Shown here in pieces: positions 28,760-37,851 of a stretch of DNA of 44,492 nucleotides. The stretch is from positions 1-44,492 of the forward strand of contig JAUWIC010000069.1 in NCBI GenBank assembly GCA_030605575.1, read 5' to 3'. A program made the translations under genes and the position numbers. Origin of the DNA: Dehalococcoidia bacterium. GTDB taxonomy: Bacteria > Chloroflexota > Dehalococcoidia > Dehalococcoidales > E44-bin46. Under the pieces are notes generated by a model. It was not told the DNA's origin and ran no database searches. It worked only from the letters and a program-made list of their open reading frames with translations. How positions within the stretch are numbered: the stretch's first letter is position 1; every line of letters starts with the position of its first letter.

Positions 28760-28784
28760 CAGACGGCGAAAAGTAGGTTATATT
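28710..28784 (+). promoter_or_regulatory. Tandem sigma70-like promoters upstream of the permease genes
   Basis: TTGACA(28710)-N17-TATAAC(28733) and TTGACA(28756)-N17-TATATT(28779), 46 bp apart, with shared spacer GGC..AAAGTAGGT. Confidence 0.6.
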
Positions 28785-28812
28785 ACTAAACTAGTTGGTA
28801 AGGGCATGAGCT

Positions 28813-29805
28813 ATGGCTGAAGAGCTAGAAAGACGGGAGCGAGTTACTTTCCGGGACATTGCCCGGCGTGCTCTCAGACATGAAAACGCTGTCATCGGCA
28901 TCGCTCTGGCAGCAATGATAGCTGTGCTGGCAGTTATATCTCGGGGGGCAACAATCACCCGGGGTAATATGGCGAATGTTCTGATACAGAGCTCGGTTCG
29001 GGGGGTGGCAGCGGTAGGTCAGGCCTTTTGTATCTTAACCGCTAATTTTGATTTGTCAGTTTCTGGGATCGGAGTTATGACTATGATGCTGGGTAGCTCC
29101 ATGATGACCACGGAGTGGACAAATATCCTCGGCTACCCGGCTTCTCCATTTATGGCGATACCAGTTATGCTGGCAGTGGGAGCCTGTTGGGGGCTTCTCA
29201 GTGGCGCATTAGTCTCGCGCTTCAACATGCCGTCGTTGATAGTAACCTTTGGTGTGTGGCAGATAGGCTACGGGGTCGCTTACTACGTAACCGAAGGAAA
29301 AGCCGTTATGGAGCTACCGGAGAGTTTTGCTGTCTACGGGTCATTGCCAGCGGGGCCAATTATCTTTTTCTCAGTGGCGGCGTTGGCTTATTTCGTCCTT
29401 ACTTACACCAGCTTTGGTCGTCGCGTCTATGCCGTCGGCGGCAGTCCAGTAAGTGCTTACCTTTCCGGCATAAGCGTGAAAAATACGTATCTTGCCGTCT
29501 TTGCTATCTCGGGATTGTGCGCCGGACTGGCTGGTATGCTGTTCACATCACGGGCTATGTCGGGTTCAATAGAAGCCTTGCGGGGTCTTGAACTGGACAG
29601 CATAGCTTCGGTGGTTATTGGTGGTGTCAGTCTATTTGGTGGTCGGGGCAACATGATTGGGGTGGTATTGGGCGCTCTACTGATTGGCGTGATTAATAAC
29701 GCCATGAGTGTATTGCACATGGGGCACGCTGGCAGGTATATCGTAAAGGGGGCGATAATAATTGGGGCGGTAGCGGCTGACATTTTGCGTCGGCGCGGTC
29801 GCTGA
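28813..29805 (+). CDS. ABC transporter permease (RbsC/BPD_transp_2-like)
   Basis: Multiple hydrophobic segments, ILTANFDLSVSGIGV, VVIGGVSLFGGRGNMIGVVLGALLIGVINN. Confidence 0.9.
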   Translation: MAEELERRERVTFRDIARRALRHENAVIGIALAAMIAVLAVISRGATITRGNMANVLIQSSVRGVAAVGQAFCILTANFDLSVSGIGVMTMMLGSSMMTTEWTNILGYPASPFMAIPVMLAVGACWGLLSGALVSRFNMPSLIVTFGVWQIGYGVAYYVTEGKAVMELPESFAVYGSLPAGPIIFFSVAALAYFVLTYTSFGRRVYAVGGSPVSAYLSGISVKNTYLAVFAISGLCAGLAGMLFTSRAMSGSIEALRGLELDSIASVVIGGVSLFGGRGNMIGVVLGALLIGVINNAMSVLHMGHAGRYIVKGAIIIGAVAADILRRRGR

Positions 29806-29837
29806 AACCATCATTACTATCAGTAAGGGTATAAACT

Positions 29838-30842
29838 ATGTCTGAAGTTACAGAAAGACGGAAACGAGGTACTGCCCGGGACATTGCCCGGCGTGTTTTT
29901 AGATACGAAAATGCTACCCTTGGCATCATTCTGGCAGCAATAATGGGTACCCTGGCAGTGGCCACTGGGGGCAAAACAATCGCCCTACGTAATATGAAAA
30001 TGGTTGTGGTGGAAGGTGCGACTATGGGGGTAGGAGCCATAGGTCAGATGTTTGTTATCTTGACCTCTGGCATTGATTTATCCGTTGCTGGCATGGCTTT
30101 TGGGACTTCAGCTCTGGGGTCGGCAATGATGACTACCCAGCTGTGGCAAAATATTCTCGGCTACGCAGCTCCTATATGGGTAGCAGTACCAGCTATGCTG
30201 GCGATGGGAGTCGGTCTGGGGGCAATCAGTGGCCTGTTTGTCTCGCGTATCGGGATACCGCCGTTCATAGCCACCCTGGGTATGTGGCAAATAGCCCATG
30301 GAATCGGATTCCTGATAACCGGAGGGTTTACTATTGCTAGAATGATAGACCCTCTGCGTTTCTTCGGGCAGAGGTTTATCTACGGTTTTCCGGTGGCAGG
30401 TATTATTTGGATAGTGGTCGGTGCAGTGGTCTACTTTGTTCTGCATTACACTAGTTATGCTCGTTCTGTCTATGCCACTGGCAGCAATCCGGTAAGTGCC
30501 TGGCTTTCCGGTGTAAATGTGAAAAATACACAACTTTCGGTCTATATGATTTCGGGATTTATGGCGGCGCTTGGCGGTCTAATACGGACAGGGCGGGTTA
30601 TGTCGGTTTCATATTCAAGCTTTGATTTTCTTGAGCTGCAGACTATAGCTTCCGCTGTTATTGGGGGCGTCAGTCTATTCGGTGGTAAAGGGACCGTGGT
30701 TGGGGTGGTGCTTGGGGCTCTGGTAATTGCCGTTGTTCTTAACGGCATGACTATATTACGTGCCGACCCCTTCCTGGAGAGCCTGGTATTGGGGGTGATA
30801 GTAATTGCGGCGGTGGCTGTTGACTATTGGCGTGGGCGTTAA
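29838..30842 (+). CDS. ABC transporter permease (RbsC/BPD_transp_2-like), paralog of preceding gene
   Basis: ILTSGIDLSVAGMAF, AVIGGVSLFGGKGTVVGVVLGALVIAVV. Confidence 0.9.
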   Translation: MSEVTERRKRGTARDIARRVFRYENATLGIILAAIMGTLAVATGGKTIALRNMKMVVVEGATMGVGAIGQMFVILTSGIDLSVAGMAFGTSALGSAMMTTQLWQNILGYAAPIWVAVPAMLAMGVGLGAISGLFVSRIGIPPFIATLGMWQIAHGIGFLITGGFTIARMIDPLRFFGQRFIYGFPVAGIIWIVVGAVVYFVLHYTSYARSVYATGSNPVSAWLSGVNVKNTQLSVYMISGFMAALGGLIRTGRVMSVSYSSFDFLELQTIASAVIGGVSLFGGKGTVVGVVLGALVIAVVLNGMTILRADPFLESLVLGVIVIAAVAVDYWRGR

Positions 30843-30865
30843 GCTGAAGTCAGTATTTTAGCCAC

Positions 30866-30935
30866 TTGACAAATTATATATAAATACTATAATTTAGTAT
30901 AGAATACTTGACAAACTATATTTTGCAACTATAAT
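30866..30935 (+). promoter_or_regulatory. Tandem consensus promoters
   Basis: TTGACA(30866-30871)-N16-TATAAT(30888-30893) and TTGACA(30908-30913)-N16-TATAAT(30930-30935). Confidence 0.75.
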
Positions 30936-31046
30936 GTTAACCACTACCAAGATGAGCTTAGGGGAAAGGAGGTAAGCCTATGTGAAAAGTCAGAGAATGG
31001 TCAGTATAGCCCAGAATCCTAAAAATCTTGAAGTAAGGAGGGAAGG

Positions 31047-32348
31047 ATGAAAAGGTTTATTATTCCGTTAGTAACGGCAGTAGCAGTGGTTAGTATAATA
31101 CTTGCCGGTTGTGTTACCGAGCCTGCACCCCCAGTGACACCCCCAGTGACACCACCAGTGACACCACCAGTAGAGCCACCGGTAGAGCCACCGGTAGGGG
31201 CGCTAACCGCTGCTGACATACCCGAGCTAGCCGAGATGGTGGCTAGAGGGCAGGTCGATGGGAGCCTCTTGTGGAATCCTTTCGAGGATTTGCTGGTCAA
31301 GCCTGATGGCACCTCCTTCAGGGTCGCCTACTCCGTCTCCACTTTGGAGGTCGAGCCTTGTGCTCAGTCAACAAAGATGATAGAAGACTACTTCCCAAGG
31401 TTTGGTTTAGGACCGAAAGGAGAAAACTGGACTACCTTCGGCTCTCGTTTTGACGTTGATGCCCAGATAGGCTTTATGGAGGACATGGCGGCAACGATGG
31501 AGCCAGACTGGTTTCAGATCCACTCAGTTAGTGCCGAGCTGCAGGTCCCGGTGACTGAGAAGATGGTCTACGAGTTAGGTATCCCCGTCTTCACCCAGGA
31601 CTGTGGTATTGAGTCTGAGGCGGTTACCTCGTTTGTCGCTCACAAGTTTGAGGGACCAGGCGGGACAGATATCCTTGGCACGTGGCTGATAGCTGAGCTC
31701 GAGAGAAGGGGATACGGTCCAGATAACCCCTGCGTCGTTGCTGAACTGTGGGGTATGCGCGAAATGCTTACTTCCAAGCTGCGCAATGTGGGATTTCACA
31801 AGGCAATCGACCCCGTAGCCTGGATTACAGTGATAGAGACTAAGGACACTAACTGGGCTGAGGAGCAAACGGCGACCATCACCGCCGACACAATAATGGC
31901 GCATCCTGAAGTCGTAGCTCTCTTCCATCACGGTTGCGGTGGACAGGGGATGGTCCCAGGGCTTGAGTCAATAGATATGCTCCTGCCACTGGATGACCCT
32001 GACCACATCATAATTGCTTCTAACGATGCTGAGAATGCCATGTGGGATGCGGTACTAGACGGCAGAGCTGATACCTTCTCCACCCATGGCATGGTCGAGC
32101 CAAGTGACATCTGCTTCCAGGTAGCTGTTACCAATGTCGTTCTGGGACAGCCGGTAGAAAAGTTCTACCAGTGCCCCTTCCTCATGGTTGATGCCAGCAA
32201 CATTAATACCGTTCAGATTGGTGGCGTGCCACCTTCCTGCGGTATGCCAAGAGGGCGGTGGGACTTATGGGTACCTTTGAACCCATTGCCAGAGTACGGA
32301 TTCCCGCAGCCTAGCCTTGAGCTGAGAATGCAGTATATGGGCTACTGA
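31047..32348 (+). CDS. ABC transporter substrate-binding lipoprotein (sugar-type) with Pro-rich linker
   Basis: Signal peptide and lipobox AVVSIILAGC followed by (PPVT/PPVE)n linker; periplasmic-binding-like body. Confidence 0.8.
   Translation: MKRFIIPLVTAVAVVSIILAGCVTEPAPPVTPPVTPPVTPPVEPPVEPPVGALTAADIPELAEMVARGQVDGSLLWNPFEDLLVKPDGTSFRVAYSVSTLEVEPCAQSTKMIEDYFPRFGLGPKGENWTTFGSRFDVDAQIGFMEDMAATMEPDWFQIHSVSAELQVPVTEKMVYELGIPVFTQDCGIESEAVTSFVAHKFEGPGGTDILGTWLIAELERRGYGPDNPCVVAELWGMREMLTSKLRNVGFHKAIDPVAWITVIETKDTNWAEEQTATITADTIMAHPEVVALFHHGCGGQGMVPGLESIDMLLPLDDPDHIIIASNDAENAMWDAVLDGRADTFSTHGMVEPSDICFQVAVTNVVLGQPVEKFYQCPFLMVDASNINTVQIGGVPPSCGMPRGRWDLWVPLNPLPEYGFPQPSLELRMQYMGY
31125..31197 (+). repeat. 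12-bp tandem repeat encoding PPVTPPVTPPVTPPVEPPVEPPV linker
   Basis: Six near-identical units CCCCCAGTGACA / CCACCAGTGACA / CCACCGGTAGAG. Confidence 0.85.
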
Positions 32349-32532
32349 TAATCATCAGGGCTAGTTAAGATAGTTTATAAGCTTAGTTTATAAGCTAAGG
32401 CTACTGAGGGCTGGGAGTAAGATTTGGTGTAGATAAACCAGCTCTCGGTAGCTTTCTGTGTCAAAAAATACTGTGACTTAAATGTGGCTATAAGCTAATG
32501 GCGACTAATGATAAATACAAGGAGGCAACAAA

Positions 32533-33315
32533 ATGGGTAGACTAGATGGTAAGGTAGTAATTATAACCGGGGCTGGTATGGGAATGGGGCAGGCAGCAGC
32601 ACTTCTGTTCGCTAAAGAAGGGGCAAAAGTGGCTGTTATTGACTGGAAGGCTGAAGCTGGGGAGGAGACGGTCAAGACGATTAAGCAGGCTGGTGGCGAG
32701 GCTATATTTGTTAAGGCTGATGTCTCTAAAGCCGCTGATGCCAAAAATATGGTCAAGACAACCGTAGATACCTATGGGAAATTGGATGTTATCTATAATA
32801 ATGCGGCTATTCTTGGTCGGGCAGCCTTCACCGAAAACATCGCCGAGGAGGACTGGGACAGGATTATGGCGGTTAACCTCAAAGGTGTCTGGCTGGGGAT
32901 GAAGTATGCTATCCCCGAGATGCTCAAGGCAGGGAAAGGGTCAATAATCAATACCGCTTCCCAGTGTGGAGACAGAGGCACTCGCAATATGGGTGCCTAT
33001 TGCGCCTCTAAAGGGGGGATACTGGCCTTAACCAGAGTGACGGCAATGGAGCTGGCTAAAAAGAACATTCGGGTTAATGCTCTCAACCCCGGGATTATTG
33101 GCACGCCGATGGTGATGGCTTTGTCGAAAGCGGAGCAGGAACATTTTGCGTCGATAATACCTCAGGGTCGGCTTGGTACGCCGGAGGAAGTGGCCTATGC
33201 CGCCTTGTTTTTAGCCTCTGATGAATCTTCCCATGTCACCGGTCATACCTTGGTGGTTGACGGGGGTATAGAAGTTGATAACAAACAGGTGATACAACCT
33301 AGCCCTGGATGCTGA
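32533..33315 (+). CDS. SDR-family NAD(P)-dependent oxidoreductase
   Basis: VVIITGAGMGMGQAAALLFAKEGA; catalytic YCASKGG; NNAA. Confidence 0.95.
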   Translation: MGRLDGKVVIITGAGMGMGQAAALLFAKEGAKVAVIDWKAEAGEETVKTIKQAGGEAIFVKADVSKAADAKNMVKTTVDTYGKLDVIYNNAAILGRAAFTENIAEEDWDRIMAVNLKGVWLGMKYAIPEMLKAGKGSIINTASQCGDRGTRNMGAYCASKGGILALTRVTAMELAKKNIRVNALNPGIIGTPMVMALSKAEQEHFASIIPQGRLGTPEEVAYAALFLASDESSHVTGHTLVVDGGIEVDNKQVIQPSPGC

Positions 33316-33365
33316 TAACTATAGAGCGTAATGGCCAATAATGGTAAATACAAGGAGGCAGTAAA

Positions 33366-34148
33366 ATGGGTAGACTAGATGGTAAGGTAGTGATTATAAC
33401 CGGGGCTGGCATGGGAATGGGGCAGGCAGCAGCGCTTTTGTTCGCTAAAGAAGGAGCAAAAGTGGCTGTTGTTGACTGGAAGGCTGAAGCTGGGGAAGAG
33501 ACGGTCAAGACGATTAAGCAGGCTGGTGGCGAGGCTATATTTATTAAGGCTGATGTCTCCAAAGCCGCCGATGCCAAAAATATGGTCAGGACCACCGTGG
33601 ATACCTATGGGAAATTGGACGTTATCTATAATAACGCTGGTATTCTGGCTAGGGCAGCCTTCACCGAAAACATCACCGAGGAGGAATGGGACAGGATTAT
33701 GGCGGTTAATCTCAAGGGTATCTGGCTGGGGATGAAGTATGCTATCCCCGAGATGCTCAAGGCAGGCAAAGGGTCAATAATCAATGCTGCTTCCCAGTGT
33801 GGAGATAGAGGCACCCGCAATCTAGGCGCCTATTGCGCCTCTAAAGGGGGAGTACTGGCCTTAACCAGAGTGACGGCAATGGAATTGGCAAAAAAGAACA
33901 TTCGGGTTAATGCTCTCAACCCGGGGATTATTGCTACGCCGATGGCGTTGACTGCGTCTAAAGAGGAGCAGGAGGGTTTTGCCGCGATAATACCTCAGGG
34001 TCGGATGGGTAGACCGGAGGAAGTGGCCTATGCCGCCTTGTTTTTAGCCTCTGATGAATCTTCCCATGTCACCGGTCATACCTTGGTGGTTGACGGCGGA
34101 CTTGAGGTTGATAACAAACAGGTGATACAACCTAGCCCTTTACGCTGA
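33366..34148 (+). CDS. SDR-family NAD(P)-dependent oxidoreductase, tandem duplicate
   Basis: Nearly identical to the preceding gene; 833-bp offset; upstream SD region also duplicated (GGTAAATACAAGGAGGCA). Confidence 0.95.
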   Translation: MGRLDGKVVIITGAGMGMGQAAALLFAKEGAKVAVVDWKAEAGEETVKTIKQAGGEAIFIKADVSKAADAKNMVRTTVDTYGKLDVIYNNAGILARAAFTENITEEEWDRIMAVNLKGIWLGMKYAIPEMLKAGKGSIINAASQCGDRGTRNLGAYCASKGGVLALTRVTAMELAKKNIRVNALNPGIIATPMALTASKEEQEGFAAIIPQGRMGRPEEVAYAALFLASDESSHVTGHTLVVDGGLEVDNKQVIQPSPLR

Positions 34149-34186
34149 TAGCCACCAGACTATAAGCTAAAATAAAATGCTAACTG

Positions 34187-34220
34187 AAAAGACGAGGGAT
34201 ATTCCCTCGCCTTTTCTTTT
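34187..34220. terminator. Terminator hairpin between SDR2 and surE
   Basis: AAAAGACGAGGGATATTCCCTCGCCTTTTCTTTT; symmetric, could serve both converging genes. Confidence 0.75.
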
Positions 34221-34261
34221 AGAATCTCAGCTATTTCAGGTTATGGTAGTAATTCTTGTGT

Positions 34262-35041
34262 CTAGGTTTTCAGCAACTCCTGAAGAAGGTTAGAACACAG
34301 GCTGTTGAGGACGGAGGGTAAAGGCTTATTGACCGGGTTAGTATGTAAGGGAGTGATGGAGATATTTCCTTGTTCTATTGCCCATATATCTGTTTTTCTG
34401 TCTGCGTCCGTGTTTACCTTTTGACGCATTAGCCAATAGTATTCCCGTTTCCCATCAAATCCTTCCTCAACTGTGTCAGTATGACTTTCACTGGCTAATT
34501 GAGTAATCTTTACCCCCTTGATCTTGGCCAGGGGTAAGTTGGGTATGTTTATATTGAGGAAAATATTGGTCGGCAGGGAAATAGATTCAATCCTTTTAGC
34601 CAACAGTGCGGTTAATCTGGCGCCATTATCCAGGTAGAGACTATCGGTTACGGCTACTGAGATGGCGAGGGCGGGGAGACCACGCAGGTAGCCTTGCCAG
34701 GCAGCCCCTACTGTCCCTGAGATAAGCACATCATCACCCAGATTTGATCCCTGGTTTATACCAGAGATGACCAGGTCCACCTTGTTTGTAACCAGTTTAC
34801 CTAAAGCCAGGATGACACTATCCGCCGGGGTGCCTTCTACCGAGTAGGTTTCTACTTCAGGCACCAAGGGTCTTACTCTTTGTACCCTCAGTGGCTGGCG
34901 CAGGGTTACCGCAGTGCCTATGGCGCTCTGTTCTCTATCTGGAGCTACGACTACTACCTGGGCGATGTTCTTTAGCTCCCTGACCAGTGTCCACAGCCCG
35001 GGGGCAAATATTCCATCATCATTAGTTATTAGTATTCTCAT
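34262..35041 (-). CDS. surE: 5'/3'-nucleotidase SurE
   Basis: MRILITNDDGIFAPGLWTL, SGINQGSNLGDDVLISGTVGAAWQG. Confidence 0.97.
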   Translation of the reverse strand: MRILITNDDGIFAPGLWTLVRELKNIAQVVVVAPDREQSAIGTAVTLRQPLRVQRVRPLVPEVETYSVEGTPADSVILALGKLVTNKVDLVISGINQGSNLGDDVLISGTVGAAWQGYLRGLPALAISVAVTDSLYLDNGARLTALLAKRIESISLPTNIFLNINIPNLPLAKIKGVKITQLASESHTDTVEEGFDGKREYYWLMRQKVNTDADRKTDIWAIEQGNISITPLHTNPVNKPLPSVLNSLCSNLLQELLKT

Positions 35042-35107
35042 TCAGAACGCCTTGGCTTTATCCAGTTTATCACGGTGGGAATAATGACGGCAAATTAAAA
35101 GGTTAAG

Positions 35108-35136
35108 TTGACGACGGTTCGCTTTTTTGATATGCT
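35108..35136 (+). promoter_or_regulatory. Putative promoter for riboswitch/btuCD transcript
   Basis: TTGACG-N17-TATGCT upstream of the cobalamin riboswitch. Confidence 0.45.
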
Positions 35137-35159
35137 GTTAACAAATTAAATAAGGAATT

Positions 35160-35282
35160 ATAGGGGTGCCTGAGCGTAAGCGAGGGCTTAAATGGAAGGC
35201 AAGACCGGTGAAAATCCGGCACAGTCCCGCCTGCTGTAACTGAGGGTTATATCCCTCGGAAGTCAGAACGCCAGCCTTACCC
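35160..35282 (+). promoter_or_regulatory. Cobalamin (adenosylcobalamin) riboswitch
   Basis: Box elements ...GACCGGTGAAAATCCGGCACAGTCCCGCCTGCTGTAACTGAGGG...CCCTCGGAAGTCAGAACGCCAGCC, upstream of B12-type transporter genes. Confidence 0.93.
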
Positions 35283-35327
35283 TTTATTACCTCCGCGGAG
35301 ATGGGGGAATCTGGTTATAGATTTCGA

Positions 35328-35360
35328 AATCCCCTTGTTCTGCCAGCGAGGGGATTTTTA
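35328..35360 (+). terminator. Terminator in the riboswitch expression platform
   Basis: AAATCCCCT-tgttctgccagcg-AGGGGATTTTTA. Confidence 0.75.
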
Positions 35361-35411
35361 CATTTACTGGGGGTTAAGGCACCACTTTGATTATCAACTA
35401 GGTTTAGAAGA

Positions 35412-36470
35412 ATGCTTATTAAGCTAAGGCGTAGAAATCGGCTGGTTTTGGTTTTACTTCTATTAGGTGGGGGTTTGGTGGTGGCACTGTTTCTGGCTAA
35501 TGCCTTCGGTGCGGTGAACGTCCCCTTACCTGATATATTAAAGATGGCGCTTAATAGGTTAGCTGGTTTTGATTTTCCCTCCACCTGGAGGGCGGTGGAT
35601 GAAACAATTATTTTTCAGATTAGACTACCCCGAGTAATAAGTGGTGCTTTGGTCGGTGCCGCTCTGGCTACCGCCGGGGTGCTGTTTCAGGGTTTATTGC
35701 GTAATCCTATGGCTGACCCCTATATCATCGGGACCTCAGCCGGTGCTGCTTTAGGGGCTACCGTAGCTATGATGCTGCCCGTAAATCTGGTTTTCCTTGG
35801 TTTTGGCTTGGTGCCGATGGCTGCTTTTGGTGGTGCCTTGGTTACCGTGATTTTAGTCTATAATCTAGCCCGGGTAGGTGGCAAGACACCTATCATAAGT
35901 ATGCTCCTGGCCGGATTTGTGGTCAGTTCTCTGCTGGCGGCAGTTATGATGTTTCTAATGTCAATAAGCGGCAGGCTAAACCTAAACATTCACTCAGTTT
36001 ATTCCTTTCTTATGGGTAATATCTCGGTAACTAGCTGGGGACAGCTGGCTGTTATCGCCCCATTGGTCATCGGGGGTATCATCGGCGCCCGATTTTTTGC
36101 TTTCCATTTGAATGCCTTTTCTCTGGGCGAGGAGGGGGCTGCCTATCTAGGCATTGAGGTGGAGAAGGATAAAATTCGCATCCTGGCTTTGGGTTCGTTG
36201 CTCACGGCAGCGGCGGTTTCTATTAGTGGGCTGGTTGGTTTTGTCGGACTGGTGGTGCCTCATGCCGTGCGCCTGAGTCTGGGGCCAGACCACCGGCTGC
36301 TGTTACCAGCTTCAGCATTAGCCGGTGGTGGCTTTTTAATTATTGCTGACCTTGTCGCCCGTATCATACTAGCCCCGGTGGAAATTCCAGTGGGAGTTAT
36401 TACGGCTATTATTGGGGCTCCATTCTTTCTCTATCTGCTAAGACGTACCAGAAGGGAGTATGCTTTCTAA
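35412..36470 (+). CDS. btuC: FecCD/BtuC-family ABC transporter permease
   Basis: RLPRVISGALVGAALATAGVLFQGLLRNPMADPYIIGTSAGAALGA; VGFVGLVVPHAVRLSLGPDHRLLLPAS. Confidence 0.93.
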   Translation: MLIKLRRRNRLVLVLLLLGGGLVVALFLANAFGAVNVPLPDILKMALNRLAGFDFPSTWRAVDETIIFQIRLPRVISGALVGAALATAGVLFQGLLRNPMADPYIIGTSAGAALGATVAMMLPVNLVFLGFGLVPMAAFGGALVTVILVYNLARVGGKTPIISMLLAGFVVSSLLAAVMMFLMSISGRLNLNIHSVYSFLMGNISVTSWGQLAVIAPLVIGGIIGARFFAFHLNAFSLGEEGAAYLGIEVEKDKIRILALGSLLTAAAVSISGLVGFVGLVVPHAVRLSLGPDHRLLLPASALAGGGFLIIADLVARIILAPVEIPVGVITAIIGAPFFLYLLRRTRREYAF

Positions 36471-37276
36471 TGGTTAGCTTACAGGTTCGTCAGGTTTACT
36501 TTTCCTATCTTAACGGCTTGGTTTTACATAACATTAACCTTTTTATTAAGGCTGGCGAGATGGTGGGCTTAATCGGACCTAATGGCTCGGGCAAGACGAC
36601 CCTGATTAAACTAGCCAGCGGTGTCCTTAAACCCAAGAGGGGAGAGATTAGGCTGGATGGCTCTAGTTTAAGCCAGTTGAGCCGAAAGTCTATAGCTCGT
36701 AGTGTGGCGGTGGTGCCCCAGCAATTCCACATCCCCTTTGCCTTTACCGTCAATGAGGTAGTAACCCTGGGGCGAATTCCTTTCCTTAAGGCCTTTGCCG
36801 GTGAAAGTAAGGCTGATAGCCAATTGGTGGCTAATGCCTTAGAGTTGGTCGGTATCACTGAGCTGAGGGAACGACGCTTTGACGAGTTAAGTGGTGGTGA
36901 GCGACAGAAGGTCATCCTGGCTATGGCGCTGGCTCAGCAGCCCAAACTGCTACTTCTTGATGAGCCAATAGTGCATTTGGATATCGCCCATCAAATAGAA
37001 ATTCTGGAGCTGATAAGAAGACTTAATGTTGAACGAGGGTTGACTGTTATCGGGGCTATGCATGACCTCAACCTGGCGGCACTTTACTTTGACCGCTTAG
37101 TCCTGCTTAAGGAGGGCAGGGTTTCGGCTGACGGGACTCCGGCTCAGGTCTTAACCGAGACCCGAATAAAGGAGGTTTTTTCGGCATCGGTTAGGGTGGA
37201 GCCGCATCAGGTAACCGGTGTGCCCCATATAATTATTATGCCTAAGGAAAACATTGATAAAAGCGGTAGTAGTTAG
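36470..37276 (+). CDS. btuD: ABC transporter ATP-binding protein (BtuD/FepC-like)
   Basis: Walker A GPNGSGKTT, signature LSGGERQKV, Walker B LLLLDEP; ATG overlaps the btuC stop. Confidence 0.93.
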   Translation: MVSLQVRQVYFSYLNGLVLHNINLFIKAGEMVGLIGPNGSGKTTLIKLASGVLKPKRGEIRLDGSSLSQLSRKSIARSVAVVPQQFHIPFAFTVNEVVTLGRIPFLKAFAGESKADSQLVANALELVGITELRERRFDELSGGERQKVILAMALAQQPKLLLLDEPIVHLDIAHQIEILELIRRLNVERGLTVIGAMHDLNLAALYFDRLVLLKEGRVSADGTPAQVLTETRIKEVFSASVRVEPHQVTGVPHIIIMPKENIDKSGSS

Positions 37277-37436
37277 GTGCTGGAAAGGTCGTAGTCGCCG
37301 CAGCCTGTGGGCTAGACTTCTAGCTTGCACAAAATGGCTATTTGTTACATAAAAATTGTGGACTGTTCAAAGAAAGTCAGTTCTTAGGCTAAATCTACCT
37401 ATATGTTAAAAGAGCTATAGATGACGACCGGACGAT

Positions 37437-37727
37437 TTAGTATCTTCGCTGTCTTCCTCCGCCAGACCTGTCACCTCCACTGTCGGGACGAGGGCGGGCG
37501 GCACTAACTTTCAGTGTCCTATCCCTTAGTGTTTTCCCGTCCAAGCCAGTAATTGCGGCTTGGCCTTCAGACACTGATGGCATTTCAACAAACCCGAATC
37601 CCTTAGGTCGCCCAGTATACTTGTCTGTTATAATGCTTACAGATGTCACCTCTCCAAAAGCCGTGAATTCTTGCTGCAATTCCTCTTCAGTCACCTCATA
37701 CGATAAGTTCCCCACGTAGATGTTCAT
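37437..37727 (-). CDS. RRM-domain RNA-binding protein
   Basis: MNIYVGNLSYEVTEEELQQEF (RNP2) and KGFGFVEM (RNP1); Gly/Arg-rich tail. SD supports ATG at 37727. Confidence 0.95.
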   Translation of the reverse strand: MNIYVGNLSYEVTEEELQQEFTAFGEVTSVSIITDKYTGRPKGFGFVEMPSVSEGQAAITGLDGKTLRDRTLKVSAARPRPDSGGDRSGGGRQRRY

Positions 37728-37851
37728 ATTGCTCCCCCTTGAATTGTTCAATAATTCGCCAAATGTTTCTCGCCAATACGCAAAGTGGATATTTCTTCGT
37801 AGTTAGTCCCCAATCATCTGCGCAGCCAGGTATTATCTGCGCCATCCATTC

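Noticed and set aside
30108-30533. ORF 30108..30533 (-), 141 aa
   Set aside because: Antisense to the second permease; no recognisable domain.
31125-31197. Possible CRISPR-like array
   Set aside because: 12-bp direct tandem units without spacers, in frame in a Pro-rich protein linker; no CRISPR array seen anywhere in the window.
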